The notes beneath the pieces are model-generated. The model ran no database searches. It was not told the DNA's origin and saw only the letters and a list, made by a program, of their open reading frames with translations. This document shows, one piece after another, positions 57,401 through 64,000 of a stretch of DNA of 64,000 bases (positions within the stretch are counted from its first letter, which is position 1; every line of letters starts with the position of its first letter). The translations under genes and the position numbers were made by a program. Source of the DNA: Phoronis australis (lineage: Eukaryota; Phoronida; Phoronidae); the NCBI GenBank assembly GCA_002633005.1, contig NMRA01000392.1, positions 309,863 to 373,862 on the forward strand, in the 5' to 3' direction.

Positions 57401-59342
57401 ATTACAAATTGTATCTAATGAGACAGACTTTGTTTCTGTTTCATATAAGCATTGGTTAGGATCATTTTAGGATGAGAATAATTCATTTTGAAACAGAACG
57501 CAGAATAATAAACGTCTACACATGGCATGGCAACTCGCCCGGCGCCAATCCCGACTTAGTCAAGAGCTCATCCGACGAAGACGTTAGGTTTCACAGGCTA
57601 TCAGTTCGAACCGGAATACACTAATCAAGAAATACTAGAAAGGCGCCATGAACATGCATAAGCAACGGAACTCATGGATAGTTCTTTGGTAAGCCAGAAT
57701 TTGTCAGAGAAATCACTGTCGACAAAATGCCGGCCACAGACACGGAGAAGTTTCACGGCCTCATACTTGCTATTAACAGCATACCTTTCATTCTTCACTA
57801 CCGCGAGCCACTTCCTAAGCATATCGGGCTCTCGAGGAAGTCGAAAAAACGATATAACCCGCTTTCTTCACAGCTTCATAGTTTGGACAAGCGGGAACCT
57901 ATGCACCGCAATTTAGCAGAATTCACTCTGCAGACAAACCATAGACATCGCTGCGACGCTTCTCACCTTCCTCACAGGTTAACGCGACACCTCTCGACAA
58001 GGTGAGGTCGACCGTATCAGAGGCGATGTGGATATAGACCGATTAAGATGGTAAAAAAGAGTAATTAAATGTGGTGGCATTCTCCTTTAAAACATACGTG
58101 CCAATTTTCACCATTATCCTGAAAGCGGTTTGGTTGATAGACGAGTAGATGCCAAAAAACAGACTCGAAAATGGCTAAAATGGCCACTAGGTGGCGCAAA
58201 TTAGGTTGAATCCATCTGAAAATGGAGAGACAGCATCACATCATTAACATATGTCTGTATGCCAAATTTTGTGAAAATACGTTGAGAACCTTTGAAGATT
58301 CAGAGGTAAACGTAAAAAAATAAAATTGCCACTAGGTGGCACACCAGTCGTCAGATCTGTCCTAAAGTCGTCGTCCTGCGTCACATCATTAACATATGTC
58401 TGTATGCCAAATTTTGTGAAAATACGTTGAGAACCTTTGAAGATTCAGAGGTAAACGTAAAAAAATAAAATTGCCACTAGGTGGCACACCAGTCGTCAGA
58501 TCTGTCCTAAAGTCGTCGTCCTGCGTTATTTAAATAAACTTACTAAATTTAGAAAAGATCCAGCAAACGGTTTAGGAAATACAGCCATAGGCCCAAAAAA
58601 AAAACAAAATTACCACTAGGAGGCGCCACAGTGGTTGAAGTCGTCGGAAAACCATCGTCAGCCACCCACTTCATAGTAAGAACACACATGACAATTTTCG
58701 CAATCATCCTTTGAGCAGTTTGGTTGATGGAGGGACAGATGCATAAAAAATAGACTCGTAAATAACAAAAATGGCCACTAGGAGGCGCAATATAGCTTGA
58801 ATTCGTCCGAAAAATGAAAGGATAGCCTCACCTCATTAATATGCCTATGTGCCAAATTTCATAAAAATCGGTTGAGGACCTTTGAAGAAACAGAGGCAAA
58901 TGTAAAAAACTAAAATTGCCACTAGAGGGCACAGCGGTAAATGGGTCAATTGGAAACTCGTTGCCCTGTGCCGTCAACCCAATAGGAACACACCTGCCAA
59001 ATTTCAATAAGATCCTACAAGGGGTTTAGGAGATACACCCGCGGACGCCGGACGCCCTGACGCCAGGATGCCCAGACAGAGATGACAGCAATATGCACTC
59101 ATATATAAATATGTGGGCGCATAAAAATTGTCCTTCATGGCAGTTACCAAGAAGTGGTAAAGGAGATAGTTGAACACGTTGCAGCAACAAACAACTTCTA
59201 AATTTGGAAATTTCAGTAGTATGTAGATTATTATGGCCACTCACAGAGGCGTCCAACAAATCCAGAGACCTTGACTTCAGGGTAAGCTTTCATTATCTCA
59301 CTGGCAAGCAACTCGTACTTGGGGGCGTATCCTCAGGTACCG
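51352..59342 (-). CDS. mien1: SelW/MIEN1-family selenoprotein (partial: start exon not found)
   Basis: Thioredoxin-like redox protein of the Rdx (SelW/SelT/SelH) family. Three minus-strand exons, 59342-59245, 52597-52521 and 51438-51352, join with correct phases (1, then 0) and consensus splice sites. The product reads (C)GTUGYAPKYELLASEIM, then VSGFVGRLSSFEICINGKL, LVFSKLVTHGFPPKDK, LMSAIDEASKGLEP and GCTIL-stop. The in-frame TGA (59335-59333) sits exactly at the Sec position of the family CxxU motif, and the Cys codon is split by the upstream intron (TG|C). FEI-ING-LVFSKL and the final CaaX box CTIL are MIEN1-like; human MIEN1 has CxxC and ends CVIL. The 5' exon (about 10-30 residues) was not found; it may lie in 59.4-64 kb or beyond. 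The 6.6-kb intron is filled with repeats. Confidence 0.9.
52130..52455. mobile_element. Fragment of the CTCF-like-box repeat (right end present)
   Basis: It contains GAGGCGCCACAGTAGTC (52165), a box GCCACTAGGGGGCACACC (52270) and the shared right end GACAGAGATGACGGCAATATG...TATGTGGGCACATAAAA (about 52405-52452), matching 59070-59128. It lies between the last two recognised exons of the selenoprotein gene. Confidence 0.7.
52521..52597 (-). CDS. mien1: SelW/MIEN1-like exon with the FEI-ING-LVFSKL core
   Basis: Acceptor CATTTTCAG before 52597; donor AAG|GTATGT after 52521. It encodes SFEICINGKLVFSKL and VTHGFPPKDK. This is the most conserved strand pair of MIEN1 (FEIEINGQLVFSKL in the human protein), followed by the GGFP turn, here HGFP. 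Its length of 77 bases keeps the frame from phase 1 to phase 0. Confidence 0.93.
55454..55785. mobile_element. hAT-like MITE with CAGTGGCGGATCTAGG-type ends
   Basis: Left end CATAGGCGGATTTAGGGGGG (55454); right end ATCCTAGATCCGCCACTG (ends 55785), whose reverse complement CAGTGGCGGATCTAGGAT is a terminal sequence very common in hAT MITEs. Includes a long G/C homopolymer run at 55468-55499. An exact 8-bp target duplication is not visible; AATTC occurs on both sides. It lies inside the TTAA element. Confidence 0.55.
57690..57905 (-). pseudogene. THAP-type zinc finger relic (transposase N-terminus, frameshifted)
   Basis: Reading the minus strand: TGC at 57905-57903, then in another frame VPACPNYEAVKKAGYIV, then after a shift in a T run SFFRLPREPDMLRKWLAVV, and RVCGRHFVDSDF at about 57743-57707. 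This is the THAP C2CH pattern (C-x-C, FFRLP, RKW, CxxHF, SDF) in the right order and spacing, broken by at least two one-base indels. No continuing transposase domain is recognised toward 54350. THAP domains start P-element and Kolobok-type transposases, which fits the surrounding element. Confidence 0.6.
58236..58525. repeat. Perfect 145-bp tandem duplication
   Basis: 58236-58380 and 58381-58525 are identical by eye (TCACATCATTAACATATG to GTCGTCGTCCTGCG). One unit corresponds to one box period of the surrounding repeat. Perfect identity amid decayed neighbours indicates a recent duplication or an assembly error. Confidence 0.9.
59245..59342 (-). CDS. mien1: SelW/MIEN1-like exon with the UGA selenocysteine codon
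   Basis: The acceptor on the minus strand is GTTTGTTACAG before 59342; the donor is CT|GTGAGTGG after 59245. It reads one base of the Cys codon, then GGT ACC TGA GGA TAC GCC: G-T-U-G-Y-A. The frame then runs KYELLASEIMKAYPEV and VSGFVGRL with no other stop. The helix following CxxU and the YP turn fit the family. Codon third positions and the sharp conservation pattern support coding status despite the in-frame TGA. Confidence 0.9.
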
Positions 59343-59344
59343 CT

Positions 59345-61945
59345 GTAACAAACAGTTTAAACATCAACTATTGTTTGACCTAAAGTTATAGTAATTAAAT
59401 TGTACTACTTTTTTCTCTTGAACAGATGTAAAAAACAAAATCAGTTACTTTATAATTTCATTTACCCCCCCTCAGACAAAATTCATCTCAAATTTCTCTT
59501 ATTACTATTGCACTTAATTTCTATAATCACAGAGAAGGGTAAATAGTTACTTATAAGAAACTGGCAATGTTACCTTTTGAAGGTGCTTTAGCCAATTCGA
59601 CACACTTTTACTACCTATTAGTTACAGTAACTTCGAACTTATTAATTTTATTTTGCATCAATGGAAGAAGTTCCAAGTTATTTAGAAAATAAGAAGTGAG
59701 CAGCAAATATGTCAGCTCATCCAATAAAGCCATGTTCTCTTACTTATATGAAATAATTATCTTCAAAGGTTGAGGCACCCATTAATTTTTAGTTCCAGCC
59801 CACAGATCGATAAATAGTACGTGTAATTTTCCATTTGAAACAGAAATATAATTACAGCAGCCATTCAGCTAGTTGCTTACACACTTGTGGTTTGAAGAAA
59901 TTCCGCTCCCATTAAAATCAACTTAAAGGTTCAAGATATTATTCATTGTAAGTAAAATATTATAGATTTAAATACCTTCAAAGAAGCTAACATTCCTCTT
60001 AAATGTTTGGCTTAACTCAAAGATGTGTGTTTGTAATTTGAAACTTGACAAAAGGGTGTGGATTAGGACTTTCACAAAAAGTTTTTAAATATACTTTCCA
60101 CAAATATTAAAACAGCTGCATGTCACATTTGACATTTGCAGTTATTCCCTTCCCAAAGCTACTCCAAGCTTGTCATTGTTGCGCCGTGCCTGTGTGCGCC
60201 ACCTGGTGGTGACGTATTTGTGGGCTTATGAATGTAACCTGTGATCTGTGTATTGTGGCAGATGTGACAAACAATACGGGTATTCAATCTGTTTTGTGAG
60301 TGTGTAGACGTGCCATCGGTGAAATTCGGTAGCCCAAGTGCAGTCACTACTTAGAAACAAATGACTGTTCATTATTGCTTAAGATCATTCTCGATAAGTT
60401 GGCATGTTACGGCTAACTTGGTTTCAAATAAAACCAAACTGTCTACTCTCGCATACTAAGAGAGTTTAGAACAATTAGACTTATGGAATGTGGAATAAAT
60501 CAAAGTTACTTTTGACGGTCGCTTTAAAGCCCAACTTCAATGGAATTTTGTTATTTTACGTAGATGTATTGGGATTACTAGGCAGTCCAAGAAAAGCCTC
60601 AGCAAAATAAGAAAAGCAAGTTTAATCACGGAAATGTAGGCCCACCAAATGATAGGTGAAGCTGCCTTTCCGTGCCATGTTGAGTCACAGCAAGATCCCT
60701 GCACAAACAAGAAAAGGCAGATAACTTTTGTTTTGAATAGGGGTCTGCATGCGGGTGTTATTCGCGGTTGTTTGAATTAAATGGGGATTCTCAAAGTGAT
60801 GTAGGCAAACGCAAGTTAATCTGCTTAACAGTTTGTTGCATTTAGCAATTTATGGCACTAGTGAGCTCAGAGCAAAGCTCTTAACATACTGTAGGATAAG
60901 AACTTCTACGTGTTACTGTTCAGGATAAGCTTTAAGTTAACTTGAAATTTACAGATCTTTCCAAACGTTTTCTTTCAACTTCTCCAACCAATACATGCAT
61001 TTAGTTACTCGCCGAATGGAAAGCAATACTAATTCCCTCCTTTGCAGTATACTGGGTCAATGTAATTCAAGAATTTTGGACTCAATGCTTTTTTAATACT
61101 ACAAGAGGTACTGGCTTGCCGGTGTCAACATGAAAGTTATGAACCCTTCAGACACACTTTATGCACTGCTTCCCAAACCACTGTTCGAAAGTTTTTAAAC
61201 GTTCCACTTTTGCATGAAGGGCTGTCAAAAATAGGACTTTTATGATAAACTTGTTGCATGAAATGAAAACAAAATGACACTCTAGAAACTACAGCTTTTT
61301 TTAGCTTTCTATCATGAACACTTAAATAAATGAAATTTGGTCATGTTATTGATGCTGATGATTTGCTATGAATTTGTCTCTCGACTTTGATACTGTTTAA
61401 CAAACAAGACATGGTCACAGTTGTGTAACATAATTAATGGAAGTCAAAAAGCAAATTCTACAACTTGCAGAAAATTTAGTCTTTTACTGAGCTAAAAACG
61501 TACTTTAAGCAATGTAATACTATCTGTTGTTACTATTGTAGTGTTACTATACAATTGTAGTGTTACTATTGTGACTATTATTGTTAACCTCTGACGGTAC
61601 TGTGCTGCCTTGTTCAGTGCTCTTGTGAGAGTCATTTTTGTTGCAAATTAGTATAGTGTTTGTCCTATCTGAGTTCAGGCTTACACAACTTAGACTTTCT
61701 TCAATAAAATATTCTGACCATTTTACATGAAGTTTAACCGATTTTGGCTGACTGGGCCGTAACGGATGATGTTTCTCTGCTTGCCCGTCTACCATCAACA
61801 AGATGACGTCCTCACAATATGTTTCGACCTTTAACTAAAGGCAGAAACATCTGCTGCGAAGATGTCATATTCCTTGTTGCAAGCAGTGTAAAAAAGGCCA
61901 ATTGCTGATTTGGGGAACTAAACGAAGGTCTGCTCTGAAAAATTT
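59345..61945. other. AT-rich stretch upstream of the selenoprotein exon; no exon found
   Basis: The first exon of the SelW/MIEN1-like gene should lie upstream on the minus strand and end with TG before a GT donor. No convincing V-E-Y-C-like end was found here. A lone box-like word GCGCCACCTGGTGG is at 60188. Other frames are short and unrecognised. Confidence 0.5.
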
Positions 61946-61949
61946 TGAT

Positions 61950-63480
61950 TGCGGAAGTATTTATTTGAGCTAGGAAGAGTTAAAGACATTAAAGACCTCC
62001 TAAAGGTGTCCCTCTATGTGCAAAAGGAGCATATGAACATGACTTTGATTAGTATGATGCATAATTTGCCGAAAAGCTTCTGGTGTATGGAGGGCCTGTG
62101 GGTAATTGTTTACAATATGACGACATTGACAAACACACATGATTTTGATATCGTTCAATTCCACCTATCGTTCTCATTCCAAAAACATATGAATGTGTCC
62201 CTTATCACGCATCATCATTATTTTATCAATTGTGAAACGTCTGTTAGCACTATTTCCCAGTTGACACCGCCATGTTTGCTAAACTCAAGATTACAGCAAC
62301 ATATGTTGCTAATAAAGAAAACGTTATCATCGAATCTGAAGGGTGTATGTCGGCGCAAGATTCTCCCTAAATTTTTCTTGAAATAACATCGAGCAGCAAG
62401 AGGCAGCATTTCACCCTTTTCCATAAATTTATAGAATGTAATCATTTGACCCCGTTTCCACGAAATTCTCAGAGTGATAACCTTTTCACAAATTTGAAAC
62501 TCGAAAACAATCCCTTTTTTCGCAGATTTTTGTTAGTGGATTCAAACCCTTGGGACCATAGCTCAGGCCCGAGGTCATTTCGGTCAGTTTGAACTTATGG
62601 AAGAGCGATGCTCTGCAGAATAAAAGAGTGTTGGTAGACTAGTTCAGCGTTTTGGCAGCCAGATGACTCCTTTCATTCAACATGGCAGTATCTACCGGGA
62701 AATAGTGCAAGCATAAATTTGATGATAGGTATGGGGTAGGAAATATTTTGTGTATTTTTGGAATGATTACGATATGCGAGTAATCGAACGACACCTAAAT
62801 CATGTGAATAGGTCAGTGTGTCATCAAAATGTAAACAATTACTGACCAGTGGCTCCTCTGGGGCCAGTTGAAACAGCGGTACTATCAAAATTTGCCGAAA
62901 AGCTTCCAGTGGAACAATCAACTATGCTGCTATGGGATGATTACCAGCCGTGCCAGCTCGGTTCAGACAGTGGAAAGCCTACTGTCTGCTGTAGACCACT
63001 AGGATAAGGTAGAAATTGTGGATTATCACAAGAGTTGGGTAATTGTTTACAATATGGCGACATTGACCTAAACACATGATTTGGTATTGTTCGATTTCTC
63101 ACAACGTTATCTTTCCAAAACTATAGGAAAGTGTCTACTACCCCGTTCTCTTAGAATTTTATTGTTAAATTTCTGCTCCCACTATTTTCCGGTAGTGATA
63201 CCGCCATGTTGAATGAAAGGAGTCACCTGGCGGTCAAAAATGATCTAATCTACCAAACACCTATATTCAGCAGAGCTTTTCAAGAGTTCAAACTGACCGA
63301 GACCCGTCAATCCTGGGCCCGAGGTACTGTCCCAAGGGTTCGAATTCGATCCTATGGTGACCCTAGTACACATCTGCTAGCAAGAATCCGCAAAAAAAGA
63401 TGTTGTTTTTTGAGGTCCAAATTAGCGAAAAAGGGTATCACTTCAGACAATTTTGTGGAAAAGTGATCAAATGATGACAA
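61950..63480. repeat. Complex inverted repeat (foldback) with an additional direct copy
   Basis: Arms of about 340 bp: 62513-62850 and 63033-63400 are reverse complements (CCTTTCATTCAACATGGC at 62668 against GCCATGTTGAATGAAAGG at 63203; CAAACCCTTGGGACCATAG at 62545 against the CTATGGT and CCAAGGGTTCG words at 63353 and 63332). A third part-copy, 62030-62460, is direct to the right arm (GGGTAATTGTTTACAATATG at 62099 and 63037). Non-coding frames only. An element boundary is not clear. Confidence 0.7.
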
Positions 63481-64000
63481 TAAATTATTCTAAAAAATTT
63501 AGAAAAGGGTGAAATGCAGCCCATTGTTCTTCCATGTTATGTCAGAAAAACTACAGCTGGGAACCTCCAGGACAAACACCATCTGATTCAGAATCGATGA
63601 TGCTGTTCCATTCATTAGCAACAAGTGTTGCTGTAATTAGGGAGAACAACATTTTTCAAAAATTTTAGAAAATGTGCATGTAATATACATCACGAGAAAG
63701 CTCTCTACAAGACTAAAAGAACGGTGCAAAAATTTTTTAAATCGGACTTACGGTTCCGGAGAAAATGGTGTTTTTGTATCAAATTTTTTGGTAAAAATTC
63801 TGTCAAATCAAATTTGTGAGTTTGAAATATAATGGTTACAAATCTACGTAACCTAGACAGACATGTTATACATCATTTCAAAGAAAATTTTATGATGAAT
63901 AATTTGCAAAAAAGAACATTCCGATTGGACATTCCTGTGCGAAGATATTGACCTTAAAGTCAACAAAGTCGACGAAGAAAAGTCATTACGTTCAATTTTG
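63481..64000. other. AT-rich end of window without recognisable genes
   Basis: No frame, splice signal or repeat that I can tie to another feature was seen. Confidence 0.5.

Larger units (their letters stand above)
54347..58090. mobile_element. TTAA-flanked DNA transposon (Kolobok-like), nested in the box repeat
   Basis: The ends are inverted: TTAAAGGAGAATGCCACC at 54347 and GGTGGCATTCTCCTTTAA ending 58090. The same host repeat 300-600 bases further on gives the empty site: CACTTCATAGTAAGAACACAC (58660s) against CACTTCATAG-TTAA[...]TTAA-AACATAC here. So TTAA is the target duplication and the insertion is 3.74 kb. TTAA targets belong to piggyBac and Kolobok; the purine-rich AGGAGA terminus and the THAP relic favour Kolobok (inference). 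The interior is decayed: a THAP relic on the minus strand, a hAT-like MITE at 55454-55785, a GC-rich 57-bp duplication at about 56874-56970, and otherwise nothing coding. Confidence 0.75.
53547..59130. mobile_element. Interspersed repeat with CTCF-like boxes about every 145 bp (interrupted copy)
   Basis: Left end GCATTGAAATGCGCCCACA (about 53571); right end TATGTGGGCGCATAAAA (about 59110-59128); these form a short inverted terminal match ATGCGCCCACA. The interior is a degenerate array. Boxes of the type CCACTAGGKGGCRC occur at about 53765, 53862, 54007, 54153, 54281, 58182, 58328, 58473, 58613, 58774 and 58918. Between boxes recur GTTGAGGACCTTTGAAGA and ACAGAGGTAAACGTAAAAA. Without the nested insertion (54347-58090) the element is about 1.8 kb. 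Non-coding; superfamily unknown. Confidence 0.75.
52598..59244 (-). other. mien1: Long intron of the SelW/MIEN1-like gene
   Basis: Defined by GTGAGTGG at its 5' end (minus strand, 59244) and CATTTTCAG at its 3' end. About 85 percent is repeat: the box-carrying element (53.55-59.13 kb) with the nested TTAA element inside it. The remaining 52598-53540 is AT-rich, with a fragment resembling the dispersed GCCATAC repeat at about 53440-53510. Confidence 0.8.

Noticed and set aside
59333-59335. In-frame TGA as a sign of a pseudogene
   Set aside because: It lies exactly at the CxxU position, all other codons are open, splice sites are intact, and a SECIS-like hairpin follows.
60985-61010. Minus-strand ATGTATTG|GTTGGA as the first exon of the selenoprotein
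   Set aside because: It would give M-Y-C with a weak donor and no room for the usual N-terminal strand. Not supported enough to annotate.

Overview
The window is eukaryotic: AT-rich, intron-bearing and full of transposon remains. It fits a marine invertebrate animal. A selenoprotein gene with a UGA codon and an invertebrate-type Prospero gene exclude a vertebrate and make most insects unlikely; a deuterostome such as a hemichordate or echinoderm is my guess, but the phylum cannot be fixed from the sequence. Two protein-coding genes are well supported. They converge near 49.8 kb.

Gene 1 (+ strand) is a prospero/Prox1 homeodomain transcription factor. Its coding exons are 29522-31159, 35690-35844, 40680-40824 and 47529-47711, which join in frame to 706 residues. 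The first coding exon is preceded by a splice acceptor, so at least one 5' exon lies upstream, unidentified, within or before the 12-29 kb region. The intron before the homeodomain is a textbook U12-type AT-AC intron, and its acceptor lies inside a perfect 203-bp tandem duplication. The next intron holds a dense cluster of GATA sites and a foldback element.

Gene 2 (- strand) is a small selenoprotein of the SelW/MIEN1 family. Exons at 59245-59342, 52521-52597 and 51352-51438 carry a CxxU redox motif (UGA), the family's FEI-ING-LVFSKL core and a C-terminal CaaX box (CTIL). A SECIS-like hairpin lies about 0.9 kb into the 3' UTR. The exon with the start codon was not found.

Mobile and repeated DNA by region: 0-8.4 kb has two inverted copies of a TA-flanked DNA transposon, the second interrupting a decayed tandem array that runs from 5.8 to 12.3 kb. 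5.46-5.69 kb has a weak relic of a Crypton/KIAA1958-type N-terminus. 17.5-19.0 kb has a related TA-flanked element. 27.3 and 34.3 kb have copies of one MITE. 39.7 and 48.7 kb have copies of a foldback element. 53.55-59.13 kb has a repeat with CTCF-like boxes about 145 bp apart, split by a 3.7-kb TTAA-flanked element carrying a broken THAP domain; both sit in the long intron of gene 2. 61.95-63.5 kb is a complex inverted repeat.

No tRNA, rRNA or CRISPR array was seen. The stretches between these features hold no coding region I can support.
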